Source of the DNA: Aquimarina sp. MMG016
Lineage (GTDB): Bacteria; Bacteroidota; Bacteroidia; Flavobacteriales; Flavobacteriaceae
Direction: 5' to 3'
DNA length: 64,000 nucleotides
Assembly (NCBI RefSeq): GCF_018100805.1
Contig: NZ_JAGJEA010000009.1
Span: 124,001-188,000 of the forward strand
The notes under the pieces were generated by a model, which did no database searches, had not been told where the DNA came from, and saw only the letters and a program-made list of their open reading frames with translations. Below, piece after piece: positions 16,417 to 25,131 of the stretch (the first letter of the stretch is position 1; every line of letters starts with the position of its first letter). Position numbers and translations under genes: made by a program.

Positions 16417-17607
16417 ATGATTGAAAAAATAAAACATAAACAGAAAGACTCATCACTTCATTATGAGTTTTATAAAACAACTATTGATATACCTAAAGAA
16501 GATTGGAATGTTGTAAATTCTAATCACAATCTATTTCTCTCGATAACATATCTTAAAACTCTGGAAGATACCCTTGCCGAAACTATGAGTTTTAGATATA
16601 TTATTTTTTATAATAAAAACACACCTGTAGCAATTGCCGCTACCCAACTCATAAAATTTAATTCGGCTAAGCTAAAAGTGCAAGAGTTTCCATGTAAAAT
16701 AAGCGATGCTATTAGAAATATATTGATGAGAAACCTGGATGTAAAAGTTTTGGTGTGCGGAAACCTTTTTTCCTGTGGTGAACATGGTTTTATGTATAAT
16801 TCTAATCTTATCAGTTCCAAAAGGGCTTTTGAAAACTTATCCAATGCTTTACGTCAAATAAGAAAATCAGAAAATTCTGATAAACCATCTTTTATTTTGC
16901 TCAAAGAGTTTTGGCCAGAATCGTTTAGTCACAGCGATTATATAAAACAACAAGATTTCAGAGAGTTTACAGTTGATGTTAATATGGTGTTACATCTTAA
17001 TCCTGATTGGAATACTTTTGACGATTATCTGGGTAGCATGAGAACTAAATTTAGAACCAGAGCCAAAAAAGTTTTTAAGAAGTCTGAAATAATTATGGTC
17101 AGGGATTTTACTCCTGAAGATATAGAAACATATAAGGAGGATATCAACAGACTCTATTTATCTGTAATTGAAAAGGCAGATTTTAAGATTGGTAAATTAA
17201 ATGCATCTACCTTTAAGAGCCTAAAAAAATCTCTACATCAAGACTTTATTTTCAAAGGGTATTTCCTGGATCAAAAATTAATAGGATTCACCACCTCCTT
17301 TATCCTGGAAAACGCAGTAGATGCTAATCATATAGGAATAGATTATCAATACAATAAATCACATGCTATTTATCAAAAAATGTTATATGACTATGTTGAT
17401 TTGGCTATTTTAAAAAAGGTTAAACAACTTAGATTGGGTAGAACAGCCGAGATCATCAAAAGCTGTGTAGGAGCTAGACCGGTGGAAATGAAATTATATG
17501 TGCGCCACGGTAACTCTATTTCTAATGCCATTTTAAAACCTTTGGTTGAACTCATTTCACCAAGTGAATATGAGGTCAGAAACCCTTTTAAACTTCAATT
17601 AGATTAG
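16417..17607 (+). CDS. FemAB/GNAT-like acyltransferase-fold protein (peptidogalycan biosynthesis/recognition type)
   Basis: A 396-residue soluble protein. The N-terminal half (FYKTTIDIPKEDWNVV...NLFLSITYLKTLE) and C-terminal half form the double acetyltransferase-like fold of FemAB-like proteins. Supporting segments are FDDYLGSMRTKFRTRAKKVFKKS (positively charged), GYFLDQKLIGFTTSFIL (a GNAT strand pair) and HIGIDYQYNKSHAIYQKMLYDYVDLAI, followed by LRLGRTAEIIKSCVGARP. Such proteins may transfer an amino acid or acyl group to a cell-wall or lipid acceptor, or to a small molecule. Substrates are unknown. It is 8 bp from the next gene and so likely forms an operon with it. Confidence 0.7.
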   Translation: MIEKIKHKQKDSSLHYEFYKTTIDIPKEDWNVVNSNHNLFLSITYLKTLEDTLAETMSFRYIIFYNKNTPVAIAATQLIKFNSAKLKVQEFPCKISDAIRNILMRNLDVKVLVCGNLFSCGEHGFMYNSNLISSKRAFENLSNALRQIRKSENSDKPSFILLKEFWPESFSHSDYIKQQDFREFTVDVNMVLHLNPDWNTFDDYLGSMRTKFRTRAKKVFKKSEIIMVRDFTPEDIETYKEDINRLYLSVIEKADFKIGKLNASTFKSLKKSLHQDFIFKGYFLDQKLIGFTTSFILENAVDANHIGIDYQYNKSHAIYQKMLYDYVDLAILKKVKQLRLGRTAEIIKSCVGARPVEMKLYVRHGNSISNAILKPLVELISPSEYEVRNPFKLQLD

Positions 17608-17615
17608 GTCTTTAT

Positions 17616-18629
17616 ATGGATTCATTAACCCAGATTGTATTAGGTGCTGCCGTAGGAGAAGCTGTGCTCGGTAAAAAAGTAGGTAATAAAGCTATGCTTT
17701 GGGGTGCAATAGCAGGGACCATTCCCGACCTGGATGTTATATCCAAGCTTTTTGTAGATAATGTTACTGCTAATGAATTACATCGCGGATTTTCGCATTC
17801 GATTCTGTTTAGTATTATGGCTGCCCCCATATTTGGATGGCTAATTGCCAAAATATATAATAATGGAGAAACTGATTGGAAAGGTTGGTCTAAACTAATG
17901 TTTCTCGGACTCTTTACACATCCTATCCTTGATGCTTTTACTACCTGGGGCACACAATTATTCTGGCCATTAGAGTATAAAGTTGCTATTAATAATATTT
18001 TTGTAGCTGATCCATTATATACTGTTCCTTTTCTGATATTTGTAATTATTGCCATGTTTTATAAACGTACACACCCTAAAAGACGGAAGTTTAACAATCT
18101 TGGGCTGTATTGTAGCAGTGGGTATTTACTTCTTACATTATTACTCCAGCAAAGCGCCAAGGCAAATTTTACAACAAACCTAGAAGATCAGCAGCTACAA
18201 TATAAAGAAATACAAACCCGTCCGACACCCTTAAATAGTATTCTCTGGACTGCTAATATAGAAACCGAAGATTCTTTTTTGATTGGTTATTATTCCCTAC
18301 TGGATGAAGACAATAAAGTAGATTTTTCTGAATTTCCTAAAAACCACCATTTGTTGGGTGAAATGAAAAATGATTCTCTAGTACATAGACTTATTAAACT
18401 TTCTGAAGGTTGGTATACTATTGAGAAAAATCAAGATAAGATTTTCTTTAATGATCTTAGATTTGGACAATTAGGAATGGGGCAAGAAGCTAGTCGATTT
18501 GTATTTAGCTATGAATTATACTATAATCCAAAAGGTGAGCTCAAAGCAAAGGAAAGAGAACGCAATATGGATGAAGCTTCTCCTCTTTTAAAAAAATTAT
18601 TTGACAGAGTCCTTGGCAATAAGTCATAA
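17616..18629 (+). CDS. YdjM-like metal-dependent hydrolase, membrane protein
   Basis: A 337-residue protein of the YdjM/LexA-binding family (PF04307). The start MDSLTQIVLGAAVGEAVLG and the motifs IPDLDVI, HRGFSHSILFS and FTHPILDAFTTWGTQLFWP supply the conserved Asp and His residues. Membrane helices lie at roughly 50-75, 130-150 and 165-180. A soluble C-terminal half of about 140 residues follows, common in Bacteroidota members (WYTIEKNQDKIFFNDLRFGQLG). It has been linked to membrane phospholipid metabolism in relatives, but the reaction is uncertain. It follows the FemAB-like gene by 8 bp. Confidence 0.85.
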   Translation: MDSLTQIVLGAAVGEAVLGKKVGNKAMLWGAIAGTIPDLDVISKLFVDNVTANELHRGFSHSILFSIMAAPIFGWLIAKIYNNGETDWKGWSKLMFLGLFTHPILDAFTTWGTQLFWPLEYKVAINNIFVADPLYTVPFLIFVIIAMFYKRTHPKRRKFNNLGLYCSSGYLLLTLLLQQSAKANFTTNLEDQQLQYKEIQTRPTPLNSILWTANIETEDSFLIGYYSLLDEDNKVDFSEFPKNHHLLGEMKNDSLVHRLIKLSEGWYTIEKNQDKIFFNDLRFGQLGMGQEASRFVFSYELYYNPKGELKAKERERNMDEASPLLKKLFDRVLGNKS

Positions 18630-18659
18630 AAAAGGATCCAAAACATTAGACCCTTTTTA
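18628..18659. terminator. Bidirectional terminator
   Basis: An A-run and GGATC pair with GACCC and a T-run across an AT-rich loop, giving a stem of about ten pairs with one mismatch. It can serve the + strand hydrolase gene and the converging - strand DUF1761 gene. Confidence 0.65.
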
Positions 18660-18682
18660 TACATATTATTTAGTGTTACTAT

Positions 18683-19183
18683 TTATCCAAATTGACAAAT
18701 TACTCCACCCATCAACATAAGGCAAACGATCCAATATCCAACATTAATAGCGATATACTTAAATCCTTTTCTTTCGAACATTGCATTAGTCCCCATTACA
18801 GGCAGCACTACCATTAACCCAACCATAAATCCATGCAACATTCCGTGTTTAAAGGTTCTAAATTCATTACCATACTTTGTCATAAAGTCCTGAGCATATT
18901 GATATGTTTCTGTACCTTCTTTCATCAAATCCGGATCATTCATTAATGACGAAAAGAAACCAAATTGGTGAATTACAAAAGTGTTTAATATAAACGCCAG
19001 GAAAAAACTAAGTAAATAACTAAGAATAAATATTAAAGGCATATTACCTCCTTTCAGGTCTTCTTCTGTAAAGCCGCAAACATTCATCCAAGCAGTTCCA
19101 AAAACTTTTGGGTTATACCAGATAAACCCTAACACCATGGGGATAAGAGCTGCAGCTGCAGTAATTAGAAAATTAAATTCCAT
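18683..19183 (-). CDS. DUF1761 family membrane protein
   Basis: A 166-residue protein with four membrane helices (about 3-22, 51-71, 116-136 and 143-162). It has the DUF1761 (PF08570) hallmarks: MVLGFIWYNPKVFGTAWM near the start and FERKGFKYIAINVGYWIVCLMLMGGVI at the end. The function of the family is unknown. A TATATTTG box at 19209-19216 on the minus strand fits a -7 element 26 bp above the ATG. Confidence 0.85.
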   Translation of the reverse strand: MEFNFLITAAAALIPMVLGFIWYNPKVFGTAWMNVCGFTEEDLKGGNMPLIFILSYLLSFFLAFILNTFVIHQFGFFSSLMNDPDLMKEGTETYQYAQDFMTKYGNEFRTFKHGMLHGFMVGLMVVLPVMGTNAMFERKGFKYIAINVGYWIVCLMLMGGVICQFG

Positions 19184-19235
19184 ATCAGTTTGTTTTAAAG
19201 TTGTTAATCAAATATAAACAAAATGTTAATTGTTT

Positions 19236-19835
19236 TTACAAAACCCAGTATAACAACCTAATAGAGAAGATGATCAGAATAACTCCGGTAACCTTAAAAA
19301 AAGTGCTGAGTCGTTTTGGAGAGATAAACCTCTTTACTTTCTTTGAAAGAAACACTTTCAGTAGATCAGTGGTTAAGATTCCTAATAAAACTGAAGTTAA
19401 AAAAACAAACAATACCCCCTGATCTGAATATTTTGATTTTCCATATTGGAAAACTCCTATCCATACCGCAAAAACAAATGGATTAAAAAAGTTGACACTA
19501 AATCCTTTTATAAAAAAAACATGTAACCCTCTAGTGTTCATAGAAACATTAGCTGTAATTACAGCTTTCTTAAACAAGTAATTAACCCCTAATCCGAAGA
19601 CAATAACACTACCTATGACGCCTATCCAAAACTCATTTTGTTCTATAGTAATAAATTTAGAAAGTCCATAATAACATAGCAGTACACAAATAATATCACT
19701 CACTATAATCCCCAAGGCTACTGCAATACCTTCTTTAGTACCATATTGAAAACTACTATTCAATAATAAAAAGAATACAGGGCCGATAAAAATGATCATC
19801 CCCAATCCTATAACATAGCCTTCGATAAATGACAT
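19236..19835 (-). CDS. LysE family amino-acid/metabolite exporter
   Basis: A 199-residue protein with six predicted membrane helices. The N-terminus GLGMIIFIGPVFFLLLNSSFQYGTKEGIAVALGI matches the LysE/RhtB signature, and GFSVNFFNPFVFAVWIGVF is the family's conserved helix-4 Asn-Pro motif. It exports an unidentified amino acid or related solute. A -7-like TATATTTG at 19862-19869 lies 27 bp upstream on the minus strand. Confidence 0.88.
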   Translation of the reverse strand: MSFIEGYVIGLGMIIFIGPVFFLLLNSSFQYGTKEGIAVALGIIVSDIICVLLCYYGLSKFITIEQNEFWIGVIGSVIVFGLGVNYLFKKAVITANVSMNTRGLHVFFIKGFSVNFFNPFVFAVWIGVFQYGKSKYSDQGVLFVFLTSVLLGILTTDLLKVFLSKKVKRFISPKRLSTFFKVTGVILIIFSIRLLYWVL

Positions 19836-19890
19836 ATATGTCTTACTTATGGATTACCAGACAAATATAGTTTTTTTGGGAGTTATTGGT

Positions 19891-20370
19891 TTATCTTCTT
19901 TTTATAATGCGAGCAATCTTGGAAGCTGAATCTGAAGTAATTTTAACTAAATACAATCCTGCCCGCCAGTTAAATACTGAAACGGGTTCTGATCTATAAT
20001 CTTCAATAGTCTTTATTTTCTGAGCTCCAACATTAAAAATTTCTAACCTATATGTTTCGTTATCAACAAGTCCCCATATCACAAACTGATCTAATACCGG
20101 GTTAGGATACAATGTAAATCCATCCAATATATTATTGTCTTCTACATCTAATATTTGATTAGAAAAAGGCTCCTGATGAAATCCCTGAATCAGGATACTA
20201 TTTCCATCAGTAATTGTAGTTACGGCTTGTTCTCCAACCGTAAAGTCTACGATTACTGATCCATCTGTTATAGTAGTTCCTGCTGCGCCAATAACTTGTC
20301 TCTCTATGGTTTGTGCCTTGACCAATGTGACTCCTAATAATAAGGCGATGATTGTCAATTTCATATTCAT
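19891..20370 (-). CDS. Small secreted protein with T9SS type A sorting domain
   Basis: A 159-residue protein. Its signal peptide ends at VKAQ, followed by a short beta domain (TIERQVIGAAGTTITDGSVI, FTVGEQAVTTI, ILIQGFHQEPF) that recurs in many short flavobacterial T9SS proteins. A C-terminal sorting domain begins near FTLYPNPVLDQF (about residue 87) and ends in the basic KIARIIKRR. It is the last gene of a three-gene operon, 11 bp after a fibre-like protein gene. It may be a surface anchor or cap for the two upstream proteins, which lack their own sorting domains; this is inference. Confidence 0.85.
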   Translation of the reverse strand: MNMKLTIIALLLGVTLVKAQTIERQVIGAAGTTITDGSVIVDFTVGEQAVTTITDGNSILIQGFHQEPFSNQILDVEDNNILDGFTLYPNPVLDQFVIWGLVDNETYRLEIFNVGAQKIKTIEDYRSEPVSVFNWRAGLYLVKITSDSASKIARIIKRR

Positions 20371-20381
20371 ATATTACTTTA

Positions 20382-22403
20382 TTATTCTTTAGTACTAAAT
20401 CCGTTAGAAGAAAGTTTCTCTTTTTCCTTTTGTAATACATTATTGACTAAAACTGTCAACTCTTCTATTTTCTGCATCTGAAATTCTAATGCTTTTATTT
20501 TAGTCTCTTGTTCCTTATTGACCTGAATTAACAGAGCAGTTAATAATTGATAATTTACATATTTATATCCTTTGTCATCACTATACACGGCTTCTGGCAA
20601 TATAGATTCTATTTCTTGCGCAATAACCCCCACTTGTCGATTAGGGTCTCTTTTATCTTTCCAATCATAGTAATACCCATTGATTTGATCCAATTTACTT
20701 AATGCGCCACTAATAGGAACTATATTTTCTTTCCATCTTTTGTCTGAAGCTCCAGCTTCCGGTATAACCCACTCCAATGCTCCCGCTCCATTTACACCAA
20801 TCGTTTGTCCTGGAGTAGGGCTATTTGCAGGAAATGTATACCCTGAATCATCATTATTAGCATCAATAGTTAATGTTCCATTAATCTCTGTATTTCCATT
20901 TTTCAAAATAACCAAAGCATCACTTCTATTGCTCTCCATATCTCCATTACCAATGGTAAATAAACGATCGGTTGCTACCCAGAAAGTGGTAGTTTGTCCT
21001 GTAGCATTGGTATTATATGTTCCTAACACGGTTTCCGCATAAGAAGAGGTATTGCCATTAAAGCTAATTGATTTTGAATAATTTGCGTTTGCTTCAGTAT
21101 TAGTACCGAAGGCAAATGAAGCAAATCCAGAAGCATTTGTATTACTACCACCAGCAAAAGAGAATTCTCCTGAGGCCACATTTTCCGAACCTATAACCGT
21201 TGAAGCATTTCCAGAAGCTATATTTATATCTCCTACTGCAAAGGCGTAATTACCTGAAGATACTGTATTATATCCAAGTGCTATCGACTGATCACCTCTA
21301 TTTACATCATCCCAAGCTGTACTTGTTACTCTACCTACTCTAAAAGCTCCCTTAGACTTATCAAAAAACATTCTGTAGTCGTGATCAGTATTTGCGTCAT
21401 CCTCTAATTGTGAAGAACCAAATACAAAATCATCTGTTTCTTCAGTCTGCGAAACATTAGAAGTGACTCCAGAAGTAGTCGAGAACGCTCCCGAACCTCC
21501 TAAACCTAATGTATTAGGATCTGTCCAGGTACCAATCCCGTCTGCATCCGACACCAATACTCTGCCATTACCAATATCTGTAGTCCCAATTCTAATTTTT
21601 CCATTTACATCTAGTTTTACATTCGGATCCTGATAGGGTTGACTTGTAGCTATCCCAACACGACCTTCTGCGTCTATATGGATATCGTGCTGTAAACGTT
21701 CTGCTGACCCTTCTTCGATATAAATGTTGTTATTCTCAGTTTCATCTTCAGAGATTACAAATTGATTATCCTGTATTCTTATATTCCAGGTAGCTGTAGG
21801 TACTCCTATTTCAATATTAGAAATACTGGATGCATTGGTATTTTGTATTCTTAAATTAGAAAAAGTATCTGTATCTGTTATTAATACATCACCTCCTGCA
21901 TTAAATGATATTCCAGCATCAGAACCATCAGGACTGATATAATTGGTTGTCCCTAAATTAATGTTTTGGGTTACCATATGATCTCCCAGATTATCTCCTT
22001 CTTCAACCGTATCAGCATGCATGGCATATGGAACTGAAGTCAAAATTGTTGAACCTAATAAACTATAATTAGATCCACCTGTTTCATCTATTGAAATCTC
22101 TAATTTATAAGGACCATCAGACCAATCAATTCCGGATAACACTCCTGTCCCTTTTAATTGAAAACTATTACCAATTCTTAGACTTGCCAATCCGTTTTCG
22201 GTAGTTGTAACATTTTGTGTTTCGGTAAAAACTGCAGCACCTGTACTGTTTTTAATAATTTCGAATTGAAAACTTACATTTTGATTGGCGATGACATCAC
22301 CATTATTATCTTTTATTACTGCTTGGTAATTGAATAATTCTGGAGATTGAGCCTGCGCAACTATTCCACAAATTATTGTTAATATTAGTAGTACTTGTTT
22401 CAT
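20382..22403 (-). CDS. Surface fibre protein with C-terminal S74 (tail-fibre) chaperone domain
   Basis: A 673-residue protein. A signal peptide (ends near AQAQ) precedes the N-terminal beta domain common to flavobacterial fibre proteins (LFNYQAVIKDNNGDVIANQN, NGLASLRIG, LEISIDETGGSNYSLLG, VPYAMHADT). A middle part holds YadA-head-like repeats (AVGDINIASGNAS, VIGSENVASGEFS, AGGSNTNASGFAS). The end is a Peptidase_S74-like intramolecular chaperone: SDKRWKENI at residue 553 onward, INGYYYDWKDK, QVGVIAQEIESILPEAV, then a coiled coil. In phage tail spikes such domains trimerise the fibre and cleave just before the Ser of SDxR. There is no T9SS sorting domain. The same N-terminal and S74 domains occur in the gene 10 bp upstream, so the two are paralogues. 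Confidence 0.88.
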   Translation of the reverse strand: MKQVLLILTIICGIVAQAQSPELFNYQAVIKDNNGDVIANQNVSFQFEIIKNSTGAAVFTETQNVTTTENGLASLRIGNSFQLKGTGVLSGIDWSDGPYKLEISIDETGGSNYSLLGSTILTSVPYAMHADTVEEGDNLGDHMVTQNINLGTTNYISPDGSDAGISFNAGGDVLITDTDTFSNLRIQNTNASSISNIEIGVPTATWNIRIQDNQFVISEDETENNNIYIEEGSAERLQHDIHIDAEGRVGIATSQPYQDPNVKLDVNGKIRIGTTDIGNGRVLVSDADGIGTWTDPNTLGLGGSGAFSTTSGVTSNVSQTEETDDFVFGSSQLEDDANTDHDYRMFFDKSKGAFRVGRVTSTAWDDVNRGDQSIALGYNTVSSGNYAFAVGDINIASGNASTVIGSENVASGEFSFAGGSNTNASGFASFAFGTNTEANANYSKSISFNGNTSSYAETVLGTYNTNATGQTTTFWVATDRLFTIGNGDMESNRSDALVILKNGNTEINGTLTIDANNDDSGYTFPANSPTPGQTIGVNGAGALEWVIPEAGASDKRWKENIVPISGALSKLDQINGYYYDWKDKRDPNRQVGVIAQEIESILPEAVYSDDKGYKYVNYQLLTALLIQVNKEQETKIKALEFQMQKIEELTVLVNNVLQKEKEKLSSNGFSTKE

Positions 22404-22413
22404 AAATACGGTT

Positions 22414-24960
22414 TTATTGATTGTTAGTTCTATCCGAATTGACCATTAGCATCGCTTTAATCTCTGCAACTTCTTTTTTCATATTTTGACCATCAATTTC
22501 CAGGTTTTTTATTCTTTGATGTTGAGATTGAATACTTTTTTGTTGTGATTTTATACCCTCGATTAGTAATGCTGTTAATTTTGAATAATCAACAGATTTA
22601 TATCCTTGAGCATCTGTTGATACAACTTCTGATAAAACTGCTTCTATTTCCTGTGCAATAACTCCTACTTGTGTAGTAGTGTCCGGTTTGTTCTTCCATT
22701 TGTAGTAATACCCATTTATAGCTTGGATCTTTTGAATAGCATTTTGAATCACTTTAAAATCTGTTTTCCAACGTCGGTCTGAAAAGGTATTCCAAGAATT
22801 AGCTCTTGCCTCAGTACCATCTCCAGAAGATCCTACCTGAAGTTTATAAGATGTTCCAGTTACTCCTATTCCTATATTACCATTATTTTCTATTTGTAAT
22901 CTGGTATCAATTGATGCTGTATTATCGGCTATTCCGGATGCAGCTGTGGCAAACTGAATTGCTCCATTTGCATTATGCCTGAGAACCCATCCGTAATCAT
23001 CATTTTTATACTTCCATCCACTATCATAATATAGGTTTGATCCCAGATAAGCACCATTTCCATTCATTATATAGTTTTCTGCTTCAACGGTTTCTGTTAC
23101 CTCAAAATCACCATTAACACGTAACATATCGTTATCAAACTCTCCATAAATCAGTGGTGATGTCGAATTTGAGCTTTCTACATATAGTTTATTGCTTCCT
23201 GTTTCCTGACTTCCAGCTTCATTGCCAATGAAAATGTTTCTATCACCATTATTAAGTATTATAGAATTGGTAGCGCTTGTTCCTGCATGATATCCAATGA
23301 TTACATTATTACTTCCTGTCGTAGATTTTGAAGAAGCACTTGAACCTATAACTACATTTTGGATTCCTGTTGTGTTTTTTTGTAATGCTCTATCTCCGAC
23401 ACCTACATTATTACTTCCTGTAGTTTTAAATAAAGTGGAATATCCTATTCCTACATTAGCGTTTCCTGTTTTGTTATTGTACAAAGAAGCCCTACCGATT
23501 GCAATATTATCTGTACCAGTAGTTAGTTCATAAGCCGCCTGAAATCCTACACCAACATTACCTGTAAATTCTGTATTATCAATATTAACACCTGCATCTA
23601 CACCTAAAAATGTGGAAAAACTATTGTTCACTGGTTCTAATCTGTGTCCGTTGATTCTAAAACGTTCTTCTCCTGCTATGTCAAAACGGATAATATCTTC
23701 ATCAGCAGTCTCTTCTACCTGAATTTTGGTATCATCATCAGCATCTGTAAGTTCTATAATCGATGGAGTTGTAATTGTATTCCACGATATATTTCCAGCA
23801 CCATCAGTAGCTAACACCTGATTTAAAGCCCCATCAGTAAGAGGAAATTGATAAGCATTATTGACATCTAACGTTCCATTAATTCGTAATAAATCATTGT
23901 CAAACTCTCCGTAAACCAGTGGAGAATTACTATCTGAATTTTCGATATACAATTTATTAGACGACAATTCATTATAGCCAGAATGATAACCTAAAAATAA
24001 ATTTCCATTACCTGCATTGTTGTAACCGCTTCGATTACCAAGCATCACATTATTATCGCCTGTGATTGCAGAAGAACCACTATGCGCATAAGCACCTAAC
24101 ACAACATTTCTGGCTCCATTAATATTCTTATTAGCTGCTTCACTACCTAAAAAAACATTTTCACTACCCATAGTATTGCTGTATCCAGCATCAAGACCTA
24201 CAAAAGTATTCTCATCACCAGTAGTATTATTTTCGCCTGCATAAGCTCCTAAAAAAGTGTTGAATCCTGCCGTGGAATTCACTCCTGCTAATGATCCTAC
24301 AAAAGTATTATGACTACCCGTATTTACTTCTCCTGCTTTATACCCTATAAAGGCATTGTTACTACCTATATTCACGTTTCCTGCATTATGTCCTAAAAAA
24401 GTGGATTTATTTACAGATGTAGTATGCAATAGTAAATCTCCGTTAGTATTTGTTCTGATTTGAAGCTGTTCTTCACTTGCTATATCAAAACGGATAATAT
24501 CCTCATCAGCAGTCTCTTCTACCTGAATTTTGGTATCGTCATCCGCGTCTTTAAAAGATTCTGTATTAGCAGTCATTAATGCATACGGAACAGATAGTAA
24601 CTGAGAGGTTCCTAGAGCCGAATAATTCGTTCCTCCTGTTTCGTCTATAGAAACTTCTAAAAAATGTGAATGATGCGCCCAATCTATGGCAGAAAAATCA
24701 TCTGAAGAAACACCTTGACCAAGGATCAAAGTAACCAACCCATTATCACTGGTTGTGACATTATGTGTCTCTGTATATACTGTCGTTCCGTTTATAGCAT
24801 CTTCGAGAATTCTAAACTGAAAGCTTATATTTTGATTGATCATCACATCTCCATCGGTATTACGCACGATAGATTGATAATTTATGCCAGGTGGTGTTTG
24901 CGCGTTTACACTATAAGCACATAAGCAAACGTATAAAAAAAGCAGATATTTTTGATTCAT
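22414..24960 (-). CDS. Large surface fibre protein with head repeats and S74 chaperone domain
   Basis: An 848-residue paralogue of the next gene. It has a signal peptide ending NAQT and the same N-terminal domain (GINYQSIVRNTDGDVMINQN, LEVSIDETGGTNYSALG, VPYALMTANT). Two blocks follow, each opened by TDADDDTKIQVEETADEDII and filled with repeats of the form NNTGDENTFVGLDAG and TTGSNNVIIGYHAG, each block closing with NKLYIENS/NKLYVESS. The C-terminal S74-like chaperone begins FSDRRWKTDF (Ser727), with INGYYYKWKNK and TQVGVIAQEIEAVL, and ends in a coiled coil. The repeats resemble YadA/Hia-type head repeats, which form trimeric left-handed rolls. It is the first gene of a three-gene operon, and no sorting domain is present. 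Confidence 0.88.
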   Translation of the reverse strand: MNQKYLLFLYVCLCAYSVNAQTPPGINYQSIVRNTDGDVMINQNISFQFRILEDAINGTTVYTETHNVTTSDNGLVTLILGQGVSSDDFSAIDWAHHSHFLEVSIDETGGTNYSALGTSQLLSVPYALMTANTESFKDADDDTKIQVEETADEDIIRFDIASEEQLQIRTNTNGDLLLHTTSVNKSTFLGHNAGNVNIGSNNAFIGYKAGEVNTGSHNTFVGSLAGVNSTAGFNTFLGAYAGENNTTGDENTFVGLDAGYSNTMGSENVFLGSEAANKNINGARNVVLGAYAHSGSSAITGDNNVMLGNRSGYNNAGNGNLFLGYHSGYNELSSNKLYIENSDSNSPLVYGEFDNDLLRINGTLDVNNAYQFPLTDGALNQVLATDGAGNISWNTITTPSIIELTDADDDTKIQVEETADEDIIRFDIAGEERFRINGHRLEPVNNSFSTFLGVDAGVNIDNTEFTGNVGVGFQAAYELTTGTDNIAIGRASLYNNKTGNANVGIGYSTLFKTTGSNNVGVGDRALQKNTTGIQNVVIGSSASSKSTTGSNNVIIGYHAGTSATNSIILNNGDRNIFIGNEAGSQETGSNKLYVESSNSTSPLIYGEFDNDMLRVNGDFEVTETVEAENYIMNGNGAYLGSNLYYDSGWKYKNDDYGWVLRHNANGAIQFATAASGIADNTASIDTRLQIENNGNIGIGVTGTSYKLQVGSSGDGTEARANSWNTFSDRRWKTDFKVIQNAIQKIQAINGYYYKWKNKPDTTTQVGVIAQEIEAVLSEVVSTDAQGYKSVDYSKLTALLIEGIKSQQKSIQSQHQRIKNLEIDGQNMKKEVAEIKAMLMVNSDRTNNQ

Positions 24961-25131
24961 AAAGAGAGATTTGGGGTTAATAAACTAAAAGCTCTTACCT
25001 CTTAGCAATCAGGTGCTAAATTATCGCAAACTGTTGTTTTATATGTATCTCAAAGGCGAAATAGTGTTCAAACTTTCTAAGTTCGAACGTTTTTATACTT
25101 TAAATGAAAAAATTCAAATACCTTTGATTAT

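Noticed and set aside
19891..20370. The small T9SS protein as a truncated larger gene
   Set aside because: It has its own ATG, signal peptide, short domain and complete sorting domain, and matches a common short flavobacterial type.
20207..20440. A 77-codon - strand ORF across the junction of the S74 and T9SS genes
   Set aside because: It overlaps both confirmed genes in another frame and its product is a tyrosine/arginine-rich shadow sequence.
20382..24960. A prophage or tailocin, suggested by two tail-fibre-like proteins
   Set aside because: There are no capsid, baseplate, sheath, lysis or integrase genes nearby, and the proteins carry signal peptides and the N-terminal domain of flavobacterial surface proteins.
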